Part shown: one piece after another, positions 30,533 to 41,646 of the stretch | Layout: each line of letters begins with the position of its first letter | How positions within the stretch are numbered: position 1 is the first letter of the stretch | NCBI GenBank assembly: GCA_932521035.1 | Contig: OW051493.1 | Coordinates: 8,556,001 to 8,620,000, forward strand | Length of the DNA: 64,000 nt | Reading direction: 5' to 3' | Source: Oscheius dolichura | Taxonomy: Eukaryota; Nematoda; Chromadorea; Rhabditida; Rhabditidae | Translations under genes and position numbers: made by a program | Notes under the pieces: model-generated | Database searches by the model: none | What the model saw: the letters and a program-made list of their open reading frames with translations, nothing else | Told to the model about the DNA's origin: nothing

Positions 30533-33500
30533 TTAAACATAAACATCTGGGTCCAATTTGGGTGGTAGCCATGCTTCATCAGTCATTAGGGAAACGGTGG
30601 AGACACTCCTCCAGGCGGATGTCCCCTTCTCATCATAGGTTCGTTTCCAAGCCTCGGCTAAGCAAACACTACTGTGAAACCTGTAAGCAGAGACTGTTCT
30701 CCTTTTGTCAACTGCCTGACCTGTAGAAGACCAACAACGGGGATACAATAGAGACGATCGTAAGGTAAGCACTGCCAGCTGTCGTCGGATCTATCATGAG
30801 GTTAGAGGTCATGTCTGAAATTGGAGGAAAGTCAATAGAATGGCAGGAAAGCGTACTTTCGAAGGTTTGGAGAATAAAGAGGGAAATATTGGCTACGAGA
30901 ATGAAGGTGACCACTTGTTTTCCAGGTTTCCGTTCAATAGCATCTTGAGAATAGCACCGTAACCTGAAAATTGGAATATCCAGTATTTTTGTCGGGGTAG
31001 TTGAGATGTGACTGGATTCCTTAGAATCGTCTTGACGTGCTCTCCAAATGGATCTTTTAACTTTAGAAATCGACCAAGGAATGACCCAGATATGGACCCA
31101 AACGCCCGACATTCTCGTCTATGTCCAAAAACGGGCGCGCCCGAAATTGTAGCCCTCGCATTTTTCACCACAGTTTATTTGTCTTTCACCGGCCAAAATC
31201 CATAACTAACCTTGATACAGTAACAATGAAGACTGTCTGAACCATGGTCTCCACTGCTCGGCTGATAAAACAGAACAAATCAAGGTAATTCTCATGTATG
31301 TGGTCGTGTTTGATATCCGTAATGAATTGATCAATTCCTAAACACATTTTCTCAATATTTTAAACAGAAACATGCCTATAAAGCAGTAGACAAGCTCCCC
31401 AACTAGTCCTATAATGAGTAGAATCTCATCGATGACCTCTCCCCTCGGGTGAAGTCGATACTGCAGACGGCGGATCTTCCAGGACGCAGCGAGGCAAGCT
31501 GCCAAAATAATAGTAAACAGGATAATATTGACAATTTCGAAAATCTTTGTCGTTTCGGCATTCCCCATGGTGGCGTCGATTCCATAAATCCCGATGGCCA
31601 CGAAGGAGATGATCATATAGAAGACGCCGGCGAAGAGTCCCCTCGACGTTCGGCTACAGTCTATCCGCATGAGACCCTTCCTCTCGATTCGTTTCGCGTT
31701 TTCATCGTGGTGATGGTCGACAGAACTCCACAAAATGAACATAACCGCCGCTGCTATCAGGGAATATTCCACTATACAGGTGGTGAAGAACGTGGTCAAA
31801 TCGGCGAAGCCGCTGCTAACATCGCTCCATTGAACCTCGACGGGGATGCGGATTCCTGTGGTTAGAGAACTCCCATGACCTTCTTTCTCCCCTTCTTTTT
31901 CTTCGCTCGACGTTTCATTATTAGCCTTGAGGGTGATTTTATGATGAATATGGGAGATTTCATATTCAGTGATATAGCGGAGCCAGGTCCAGAGATTGAC
32001 CGCCACCAAGTGCATCATTCCAAATTTGGCAATTTTACTCGAACCGGTCAGGCGAATCTAGAGAAAACGGGGGTAAAATAGGAAAAAATAGAGGGTAGAG
32101 AACCTTTGAATGGCAGAAAATGAAGTGCATCTGGATGAAGGTGAAGATCATGGCAGTTATGTGCTCGGCGGCGAAGATTCCCTGAAAATTCGGGGGGTTA
32201 CGAGCAGAATCGCCATTCTACGACCTAAATTACCATTGGACGGCTAGATTTACCGTTCTAGGGTCAGAATCACTATTCTATGGATACGTGGGCGAACGCC
32301 CCTGTGCTCTCGTTTTTGGGCGCCCTCGCGTTATGTAACATATCCTCAGTCAAAGTTTGCGGAGCTACAGATTTTTTTGTCGGGGTGGTTGAGATGTGAC
32401 TGGATTCCTTAGAATCGTTTTGACGTGCTCTCCAACTAGATCTTTGAAATTTTTAAATCGCTCAAGAAATGACCGAGATATGGACACAGACGCCCGACAC
32501 TCCAGTCTACGCTTAAAAACGGGCGCGCCCGAAATTGGGCGTTTTTCCCAGGTTCTATGAAAGACACAGAAAGCCCCTATTTGAGAAAGCGAAATGATTT
32601 TTGACTAAACCCCGAAAAATCCCAGATCCCAGGGAAAAATTCATAAACCATAAACTTACACTATTCTCATCGTGTTCTTCAAAACTCAAATAAATTTCCA
32701 TTCCATAAAGTACAATTCCAAGTGTTCCAAAACCTGAAATCTCTCCACTCTTCCGGGTGACTCATCAGAACCTACAAAGCGCTCCCATTCGAAGGTACAG
32801 CGTCCCCGCGCCCTCTCCAGAATAACTAGTCGGCTGAATTTCCCACTAAAGTTCATTATTTCCTCCTAATTTTCGTATTCAAACCTTTGGTTTTCCTATT
32901 TTCCTAAAGATTAGATTATAAAATTGTGGATATATCATATAAGAGTAGCAGTAGAAGAGGAAGAGCATCCCCGATCCATACATAAATAGATGATAAATCT
33001 GAAAAATGGGAAGATGACTCGAATTCGGGTAAATAAACAATACTTGACACAGTGTTTTACTTTTTTCGTGCCCCCTCAAGTTCCCAGGCAAACATCATTT
33101 ATTACTCCGGGTTCCGCCGAGTTTTCGCCGGGTGCACACAGACTCAACTATTAAAAATAAGATCAAACGTCCATCGGTGAGGGAGATCAGCACCAAGCGA
33201 GGGAAGAATGTCGCCCATACGTTGACCTATGGGGGTGGTTCTTCCGCCTCTAGTCCCTGTCTTTTTTTGTGTTAGGCAGTCTGTTTATTTTAACGTGCAA
33301 ATTGTTCCGTGGACTACTCTTTGACCTGGAGTATACGGCCCCCGATAGCTCGATCCCCTGCACCCGTAAAGTATCGGCTGGAGGATCATTTTTATTCAAA
33401 ACTGTTACAAAACTGTGATGCCTTTATACCTTTGTCTTACCGAAACTTTACGGGTGCGGGGGAGCGAACTATCGAGTACTGGAGGGCCGGAGATTCACTG

Positions 33501-34669
33501 AATATTTCAACAGTAAGCGGTCTCCGTCTAAATGTCTCGAAAAGCATTTGAAATTTCCGTTACAAATGGCGATAACAGCAAAGATTATGGGGAATTAGGA
33601 GGAGAAGAGCTACAGTAATACTTTAGGTAAACTTGGCCGCAGTTGGAATTTTAAAAACTAACAGCCGCTTCACTCTTTCAGGTGAAGAAGGTCAAAAAAG
33701 AAAAGGATTTGTGGGCAGACCCTAGGAGAAAGAATTGTAAGCGATTCCTGCAGTTGGTGTTATTTTTGAGGGGGTGGGTTCCTGATCAGTTCGCTACCAG
33801 AGCTCTGATTCCTTGACTGCTTCTTTAAAAGTTACTGGGTAGTTTCCTAGTGGAAATGATGGACAGTGGGATGACAACCTTTTGTGATTTGGAGCTATGA
33901 TGACAAAAAATGGCCTACTACATGCACTTTAGCGTTCCTTTCTCTCGTTCCTCTACACAAAAACGGGTGATTCATAAAGGGTCAAAAAAGGGCTCCCTTG
34001 CAAAAGTTTCGAAATATTTGTAGCCAAACAAATATCAAAGGTTTCTAACAGTTGTCCCTCTCTCTTCTTGTATTTGCCTGTGAACAGTTATTTTCATCGC
34101 TGTTCTTTCAGTTTAGTTCAAAAAGACAAGGAAATCGCTCACAAAAACTGGTCGTTGACCCGAAAATTGAAAAAGCCCGGGGAAAAACTTGTAGCCAGGA
34201 TTTCCTGTCCATTTCTTGGATCAAAGAGTACCGTAACCCTTTCTTTTTAAAATATGCCCTTCATGAAAACTTGGTGGTATATTCAAAGAGGAAGGAAGCT
34301 CCATATGACGCTAGCCGTTTGTCAACCGTCTCGGGAGCCCGAAACCCTTGAACCCCCTCCCAGATTCTTCTAAAGACGGTTACTACACTGTAGGATTAAA
34401 CAAGAAGAGGACACTTTTCCCATTAATTTTAGCTGTAGAATAAATTTAATAGAGAATAAATTATAGCTTACAATCTGTGCTAGCCACAGTTCGTCCTTCC
34501 AAGTCGGCGAAAGTTCGAAAATAACACTAACAATCGTTAAAGCTAGGGCATATAAAGCCGTGACGGCATTGAAGAACGTCTTCCTAAATTAATTTCCTCA
34601 TGAAAATAGAGAACAGATCTACCAGGTCAAAATACTCCTGGATTTTTCTTCGCCAGTCTCGTGTCGCAT
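30533..34669 (-). CDS. otpl: Otopetrin-like proton channel
   Basis: About eleven exons run from ATG 34669 to the stop at 30533. Diagnostic otopetrin stretches appear in order: FFNAVTALYALALTI, GTLYLRMGALCFGTLGIV, GIFAAEHITAMIFTFIQMHF, KFGMMHLVAVNLWTWLRY, FTTCIVEYSLIAAAVMFILW, IIGLVGELVYCFIG, VQTVFIV and FYRFHSSVCLAEAWK. The intron at 31375-31338 needs a GC donor (ATAG|GCATGT); GT alternatives shift the conserved frame. A Glu/His-rich loop (about 31860-31940) is cytosolic or luminal. Otopetrins are multi-pass proton-selective channels. Several introns carry repeats, including MITE copy e and two family-2 copies. Confidence 0.92.
30979..31155 (-). repeat. Repeat family 2, copy in an otopetrin intron
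   Basis: Reverse-strand landmarks are GTCGGGGTAGTTGAGATGTG, GACGTGCTCTCCAAATGG and AACGGGCGCGCCCGAAATTG. Confidence 0.8.
32322..32545 (-). repeat. Repeat family 2, second otopetrin-intron copy
   Basis: It runs from GGGCGCCCTCGCGTTATGTA to CGGGCGCGCCCGAAATTGGG with all family landmarks. Confidence 0.85.
33341..33478. repeat. MITE family 1, copy e, in an otopetrin intron
   Basis: The arms are GATCCCCTGCACCCGTAAAG and CTTTACGGGTGCGGGGGAGC. The core has TTATTCAAAACTGTTACAAA and TGATGCC. Confidence 0.85.
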
Positions 34670-34886
34670 AATGTTTGACTACGTGTAGAAATCGGGGGAG
34701 ACAGGGAGGCAGGGCCGAGCTGTTCCTGGGCTTATATACACCCGCGGCTGCTGTCAACAGAGTTCAAAAAGTTCTCGGGGTGGTCGTGTTCTTTCTCTTG
34801 TTACTTTCGAAAGAGAGACAAAATATTTATTCGCTTCTATATTTGGGACAGACTCTACGAGAAAAGACAAATAAGGAGTGGGAAGG

Positions 34887-35965
34887 TTATTTTCCGGAGT
34901 TGCACTGGGAGGCACAGCTCCTTCCACAGTTTGTATAACATTGAGGAGAATTGGACCCGGAACAGGAGCCGAAGCAGCTATTGTAACAGGAACTGCAGCT
35001 ATTGGAGGAACTCTGAAATAGGGGAATATTTATATTACAATTTCTGGTGCCATGGAGTCTAACGGCTCAAGAACTCCCTAGAACCAAGAACCAGGGCAAA
35101 CAACCGGATATACCCAGGAGTTTTCCCGAGTGGCATGTTTAGTGATAGCTTTACCGGGGAGATAACAACGGATAGGATCTGGCATCCATGGGCAAAACGT
35201 CAACTTTGGGACGCGCCCGTTTTTAGGCGTTGACGGGAATGTGGAGCGTTTGTGTCCGTATCTCGGTCATTTCTTGGCCGATTTCAAACATTCAAAGACC
35301 TACTTGGAGAGCACGTCAAGGCGATTTTAATGAACCCAGTTACATCTCAACCGCCCCAACGAAAACAATCTGTAGCCCCACAAACTTTGACTAAGGATAT
35401 GCGACGTAACGCGGCGCGCTCAAAATCGGAAGATGACGTTTGAAGCTGTGTTATTTCTGTTCTTACCTGACTTCCACAAGAACTGGAACATTGTTGTCTT
35501 TGACAATTTTGAGAGCACTGTTGGTTGTTATTACAACTACTGTTGCACTGATTCTGACAGCTATTACAAGACGAAGAAGAGGAGCTGGACGACTGATTGC
35601 GGAGGTAAATCACTCGCTGAAATGGACGCATTAATTACCAAAATTAGATAAAACTTACGATATTATTGCTGTTATTGTTGTTATTCGATCCACACTGGGA
35701 ATTGCAGGCAGATTGGCAGGCATTTTGGCAAGAAGACGTGGAACAACCGCTGGAACACTGTCGAGTGCAGTTAGAGGTGCAAGAATTGGAAGAAGTGGAA
35801 GAAGGGCAGCAGGAACTGGAAGAACTGCTACAGCACTGTCTCTTAACGCGATGAACTACCGTATCCTGCTGAAAATGTTAGATTTTAGGAATTATTTTTG
35901 AAATAAACGGCTACCTGAGCAGCTACAGTAGCCATAAGAAGAGAGAACACGAAGAAGGCGAGCAT
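34887..35965 (-). CDS. Secreted Cys/Ser/Asn/Gln-rich protein (PQN/ABU-like)
   Basis: There are four exons, 35965-35915, 35868-35659, 35616-35467 and 35012-34887, all phase 0, giving 178 aa. A signal peptide MLAFFVFSLLMATVAAQ is followed by HRVKRQCC, where KR may be a processing site. The mature part is built from short repeats with C every 3-5 residues, such as SCQNACQSACNSQC, CNSCQNQCNSSCNNNQQCSQ and CASQCNSGK. This composition is like the nematode PQN/ABU prion-like secreted proteins tied to pharyngeal cuticle and ER stress; the link is by composition only. Intron 3 contains a family-2 repeat. Confidence 0.85.
35170..35425 (+). repeat. Repeat family 2, copy in an intron of the Cys-rich gene
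   Basis: It starts near CATGGGCAAAACG and GGGACGCGCCCGTTTTTAGG and ends at GATATGCGACGTAACGCGGC. Confidence 0.85.
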
Positions 35966-37187
35966 CTTTGTATGAAGCATGGAGACAAGCCACGCGCAAC
36001 TTTTATAAGGGACCGAGGGGAGAAGGGAAGCTGGTCTTCTATGAAAAAATGCCCGAAAGCACGCAAAGGACTGTAGGTTGGAGACAGACAAAGATCAGGA
36101 AGGCGTGAACCTGTCCGAGCAGGCGAGAGACATTAAAAAAGTCAACAAAATGGACGGAAAATGGGAGAGGGATACGGTAAAAGGAAAAAAAGAGGGGCGT
36201 AACGTCTCATCCCTAATTGGTGGCATATAACGACTTCCAGATCAGAATCCTTCGTTATGTTCACTCCCTTTTAAGTTTATTGTAAAAATACAAAATATTG
36301 CCCACTGTGTCCTATAACGAAGGCTTGAATTAGCTTATAACTATGGAGTATCTATCAGAGGGGGTGCATCCTGTCTGCTGTTTGTTCCCCTATGTTTTAC
36401 TTCCTTTTCTCCTCCTCAAAACCAGCTATATATAAAATATAATATAATAAAACCAGCTCCCCAACTCCCCAAGAGGAGGAAGCAATCTTTGTGCCCCCTT
36501 GTTGTCCGCCGTGAACACACAGAAGGTAAACATTCTGCACGGAGTTTGATCAAACAAAACGAGACACATTTTGGACGACAACCAGACAGCAGCCGGGGAA
36601 ACGGATCCCCCTTTTTCATCTCACTACCGTAACTTTCTATTGTAAAATTTTTAATGATATTTTTTCGTAAGAGACGAAATGGCGTCAAAGTTCCTCGGCC
36701 AAGTAACGATGACTAATGTATTTTTGAACGGGACGGCCCCCGCCACGCAAAACATACCAATGATGTGGATATTATTCGTAACCTTTTTGTTATTTTCGCT
36801 TTAAACTCTAGGTACTACAGTCCTTTAATATTAACAATGTCGCGATGACACGGATTATGATAGTTATCAGTTATCTCTGGTTCTGTGTGTCCTGAACGAG
36901 GGCGGTAGCTTAATACCCGCCGGAAGAGTCTGTTCTGTTTGACTAACTCTATTATAATCTGGTCAAATGATTGTATTTGCCTGCTCCTGGGATCACAAAG
37001 AGGAAAAGGGAGATCAATAACCTTTGGAGCTGCTTTCAAAGGTATTTCCCGGTAAAAATCGGAGAGCGCGGCTAGGGGACCTCCAGAACTTTTATTTCTG
37101 CTTTTTCTCCTTATTTTCTAATGTAAAACAGTGACTACAGTATCCGCAGTCCTTTAAACCAAAAAATCGAACAAATATTATGTTTTA
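35966..37187. other. Intergenic region
   Basis: No gene is supported. A polar minus-strand ORF at 37039-36815 (ending CHRDIVNIKGL) has no family match or splice support. Confidence 0.5.
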
Positions 37188-39392
37188 TTAAGCCGATATC
37201 GGGCCATGATTAGACGGCGGAATGGCATAAATCAACACCGTAAAGATAATATTCCCCACGGAGAAAATAACAAAAACAAAATAGGACCAAGCGTCTTTTG
37301 GACAGCATCTTCTACTCTTGGAAGTACTGACAATTGGTGCAATTGGCAGGCCTTCCACTTTCTTACGCCTTGGCACCTTTGGACGGCATTTGATGATCGA
37401 AGCGCCGATGGGAAACGACATAGCTCCGAGGCAGAGAAACATCTCGACGATTATCCAGGTACCTGGAACGGGTTAGATTTTCAAGAATATAGAACAGAAG
37501 GAGGATGTCAGTTTTAAAAATAGTGAACTCCTTTCGTTGTTGAACCCATTGGTTCCCAAGAGCATACGGCGAAATGCCGACCCGGCCCGTTTGGACCCGC
37601 GGGTTCGGGTGCCCGGACCCGACCCGTTTCCCTGCCTTAGAGATACGGACACTAACACCTGACACTCCCGTTTTGGCGCAAAACCGGCGTATAGTCTGTC
37701 AAGAAAAAAGACGACATTCAAAGGTCTCAAATTTAGCTGCGGGTCGAACTTACAAACAATTTTTTCTTCTTGGCTGCCGAAAAACTCTCAGTCACCGCGC
37801 TCCGCTGCTAGGATTCTAGACCTTTGAATGTCGTCTTTTTTCTTGACAGACTATACCCGAAATTGGGCGATTTGCCCCCATCCGTTGTTATCACAGGGGT
37901 CTAGGATAGTTGTAGGGATCTCCAGGAGATTTTTAACAGGAAAAAGCCTTCCTGAAGCGATTGGAATAGAAAAACTTCTGCACTTTTCAAAACTAACAGT
38001 CCCCAGTCCTTCTCGCCGTTGTATCCCTCATCTATCCACTTTCTGCCCAATTACTCACCCATATTGGGTAAATTCGGCGTCCTCGGCAGTTCCACGACGA
38101 TGATACTCAAAAGGAACGTCAACCCAAGGAGTCCTGCTATCCCAACATTAATCTAAAACCACATTTCCATCTTCTCTTTCCTTCTATCCCCCACCTTTTC
38201 CCCTAGAGCAATATCAACCGGCAGTAGAAGTACTGAAATACAAATAAAAGCCGTTACAAACGTCGGCATAATAAAGAAATAGATATAAAATTGGGGATTC
38301 CGTTTCAATTGGACGGATATCTCCGCGACGGAATAGATTCTCCCCACTTGGCCGAAGGAGTTGTTAATCGCGACGGAGTCACCAATATTCCATTCAGGAA
38401 TTCCCTAAACTATATTTTAACGAGAAAAATACAGTTACTTACTCGTTTATGCTTGATACTTTCCTTGGTAATCAGGATAAGTTGATCCTGTGCCGCCAGC
38501 GACGGCGAGAAGCCAATATTACACCATTGGTAGTCAAAAGGGAAGGCTTCTAAATCCGAACATTTGGGTCCCAAGAAGAAAAACTTACCAACTTCCATAT
38601 AACAGATAGTTTCCATTTTTGTGATAGATAATTGGGTGACAAAACCGTTGGATCGGACCTAAAGGTTGAAATTTCGATGGGAAGAGAATGGGCCACGCCT
38701 CAACCTGGCTCCGCTGCATATCCTCCTTGATGTCTTTATTATTCTTGCCATTTTTGACGTCTACGAGGGGAATCCAAACGGATTCCGAGGGCATTATGAC
38801 CTTATAATCGCCATATTCGGTGGCATTGAATTGTAGCCGGGGATCATGCCATGTCTGAAAGATTTTGATACGGAGGGGAAGTCACTGGGCCCCGTGTTAG
38901 CATATCCCCTGGCAAAGTTTGTGGGGTTACAGATTTTTTGTCGGGGTGGTTGAGCTGTGGCTGGGTTCATTAGAATCGCCTTGATGTACTCTCCGACTAG
39001 ATCTTTGAATTTTTGAAATCACCCAAAAAAAGTTACCGAGATACGGGCACAAACGCCCGGCACGCCCGTCTTCGCCCAAAAACGGGCGCTTGACAAATTG
39101 AAATTGACGAAAAAACGTACCATATTGAATTGAGTGATAAAGCTGACCAGTTGCTCATTTTGTTGCTAAAAGTAGCACCATTTTTTGAAGGGAATAAACC
39201 TACCACTTCAAGGAGAATCATATAGAAGGCTTCTAAAGTTACGACCGAACGTTGGCCATCGTCAAACGGGGCAATGAATCGGTTGTATGCCCGAGGGTTA
39301 TTAACCACATTATCATAGAATTTCTGCGCGGGACCACATGCACAGAATAAGAGGAGAAATTGGCAAAATATATGGAAGAAGAGCCAGAGCAT
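37188..39392 (-). CDS. lgc: Cys-loop ligand-gated ion channel subunit
   Basis: About seven exons run from ATG 39392. Signal peptide MLWLFFHIFCQFLLLF; extracellular domain with TWHDPRLQFN, PSESVWIPLVDV, QLSITKMETICYMEV and the Cys loop CSDLEAFPFDYQWC. Four membrane segments follow: M1 FYIYFFIMPTFVTAFICI, M2 INVGIAGLLGLTFLLSIIVV, M3 TWIIVEMFLCLGAMSFPIG and M4 YFVFVIFSVGNIIFTVLIY. The M3-M4 loop is short and basic (RRKK). The Cys loop holds 12 residues between the cysteines instead of the usual 13. Ligand and ion choice cannot be read. Introns carry a family-2 repeat and a nested MITE. A TTTCAG lies 17 nt upstream of the ATG. Confidence 0.92.
37575..37885 (-). repeat. Repeat family 2, degenerate copy split by a nested MITE
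   Basis: Parts such as AGATACGGACAC, CTGACACTCCCGTTTTGGCG and ACCCGAAATTGGGCG match the reverse strand of family 2 on both sides of 37690-37855. Confidence 0.6.
37690..37855. mobile_element. 166 bp Tc1/mariner-like MITE
   Basis: The ends are perfect inverted repeats of about 38 bp (TATAGTCTGTCAAGAAAAAA and onward to AAAGGTCT). They begin and end with TA, fitting a Tc1/mariner TA target. There is no coding capacity. Confidence 0.8.
38893..39095 (-). repeat. Repeat family 2, copy in an lgc intron
   Basis: Landmarks are GCAAAGTTTGTGGGGTTACA, GTCGGGGTGGTTGAGC and GCCCAAAAACGGGCGCTTG. Confidence 0.85.
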
Positions 39393-39955
39393 AGAGAATT
39401 TGGGTCTGAAAGGTAATTTGTAGGATATGACGTGGATTAGGAGAGGAGAAGTGACCATAGAATACAAATTGAGCAGGAAGGGTAATGTTCCAATGGCTGG
39501 ATTTGAGTGGTATGGTGATCCCGGACCACTTTTTGTTTACTTTTGCCATGTTCGGGATAATATAATATGGCACAAAGGCGGTGAATAGGAGAGGGGATTG
39601 AATTTAACTTGCGAAAAAGGGAGAGAGAATCAATCTGTGGTGTAAGATCATAGAGCTTGTGAGAAGTCTGGAAATCAGGAAATACGGTCATTTTTCAAAA
39701 AAGAAGAGAATGCCAGTCATTGACGCTTGCCTGGCTGATTAGGTTCCCTATTTTGCACCTTATTCTCATACTTCTAATATGACTCTATTTGTCTAGGTGT
39801 CCGTAGACAAACACGAACTTGGGTGGAAGATATGATCGTTTGTCTCAACTTGTCCCGCTTCTTGTTGCCATTCTTCCCTTTTCTCTTCAATTTTCTATGA
39901 AAAATGTTCAAAAACGTTTATTTATCACCGGTAATTGTTACAAAAAGGGAGGAGG
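39393..39955. other. Intergenic region
   Basis: Upstream of the channel gene and downstream of the pseudokinase gene; no gene is seen. Confidence 0.5.
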
Positions 39956-41396
39956 TTAAAAGTTATTCCTGTTCTCTAGACTTCCTCCAAAGGTTCGACG
40001 CTTGAGTTGAGAAACTGGAGCTGGTTCTGCGACTGGAGGAGGAAGAACATCATCAGTGCGAGGAGAGGCAGCCACAGCTGATTCCTGAACCTGAAATCGC
40101 TACTTATCCTAATGGGACCCAAACTACCCTACGCTTTCTTTGACCTCCTTTTTGTTCTTTGCCAGAATATTCGTCTTGACCCAAGGATGGGATAGGATCT
40201 TCTTCAGCGGGAGGCGTTTCTCTGGATTGCTCATAATCAGTTTCGGGAAGAGATTCATCGCCTTTTCGGAGACGTGGACGGGGATGATGAAATTGGCAGC
40301 TTCTTCTTGATCCAGGAGGTGACTTCCACAGACCATTTCGAAGAGGAGAACGCCAACAGACCAGATGTCAGCTGATTGGGTGACTCGGCTCCGGTTGAGA
40401 ACTTCTGGAGCGGTATAGTTCAGCTGGATGGCGGCATTTTTGTCCATTTTTTCTTGGAAGATGGAGAGTTCGGGAAATTTAACCTGAAAATAGATAAAAC
40501 GTTAAAAAACATGATAGGAAATTATAAAAATGCGGGTCTCGAAGCATGTACGCGCTTTCCACTGCGAATTCCTTCCCTGATGCCCTTCAAGGCTAATTTT
40601 ATCGTTTCAGGACCCATGCAAATGATATTTGGCTAGTTTTGTAATGGATAAATGGGTCTCGAAGCGCATGGGAGCCAGAAAATCCTCCAAGAATACCTCT
40701 CCAAAAGCCTGGAGAGTCAAAAATCTCATTCCGTCGTTTTTGAACCTGTTCCATTGCGTTTCTTTTTTTTCCTTTTTTAAAAACTAAAATAATACTTACC
40801 AGAATGTGCTTCTTATTCTGCATGAGGATATTTCCCGGATTGACTTTTGTATGAACAATCCCATGAGAATGAAGAAACTGTAGAGCCTTGACTACCTGTA
40901 CCACCAACTGGGCGGCTTCCTTCTCCTCCAGTCGTCCTTTCACATCCAGGAAATCTCGCAGCTTCCCCTTCGGAGCGTACTGAAGCATCAGGTAGATGTT
41001 ATCCTGGTCGTGGAAGTAGCCATAAAGTCGAAGAAGGTAAGAATGCTTCAGCTGCTGGTGCGCTTTCAACTGTTCTTCTATTTTTGTCGCTGTTTTCGTT
41101 ATTTTGGACTTTGCGATAGTCTAAAACGGAGAATTGAGAAATTTGGGAATTACAGTACCTCAATAGCGAATATGAATTTGCTATCCGTGTGCTGAACGCG
41201 GAAGATGCTTCCAAATTTGCCCTTTCCCAGTAGTTCTTGGACTTCCAGCTTGCCATTGGTGAAATTCCATCTGGAAAAGAGGAAAATCATTATTTTCACA
41301 GGCAATAATAAGGAGGAGTCAAGCTTACGTCTTTGGGACAATTTCTCGTGGCGTGGAGGAGTCTGAATCAGCTGTTGAAGAACGGGAAGAAGCCAT
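39956..41396 (-). CDS. Aurora-like pseudokinase
   Basis: There are five exons, 41396-41329, 41270-41159, 41120-40800, 40483-40133 and 40090-39956, in phase, giving 328 aa. The kinase domain is closest in feel to Aurora (YFHDQDNIYLMLQYAPKGKL, KRLPLKKILSHPWVKTNI). The Gly loop is intact (LGKGKFGSIFRV, 37-48). The catalytic landmarks are lost: beta-3 Lys in AIK is Glu60 (FAIE), HRD is H150-T151-K152, the catalytic-loop Lys is Asn154, DFG is E172-L173-S174, and the activation-loop Thr/Cys-Gly-Thr region is AAIQLNY. The metal-site Asn157 and APE survive. The whole frame and splice sites are clean, which argues for a retained pseudokinase rather than a decaying gene. Aurora kinases act in mitosis; a role here as scaffold or regulator is inference. 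Confidence 0.88.
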
Positions 41397-41646
41397 CGAG
41401 ATGGGGGAAGATGGGGAGGAAGATATGGGCTGCTAAGAGAATAGCTAAAGGAATGCCCAATGGCAAAGCGAAAGGAGCGAACGCGGGCGGTGTAAGACCA
41501 AGAAGCTTTGCTTTTTCATGGGAAACATCGATGGATTTCAGCTTTTCAAAGATTCATTGTAAACCCGATCGAGGTGACACATTTATAGATTTCATAGAGG
41601 AATAGGATATCACTTGTCTTTGAAGAACAGCTACTCTGCCGTCAGT

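Noticed and set aside
36416-36688. Minus-strand ORF of 90 codons in the gap before the lgc gene
   Set aside because: No start context, no family and no partner exons.
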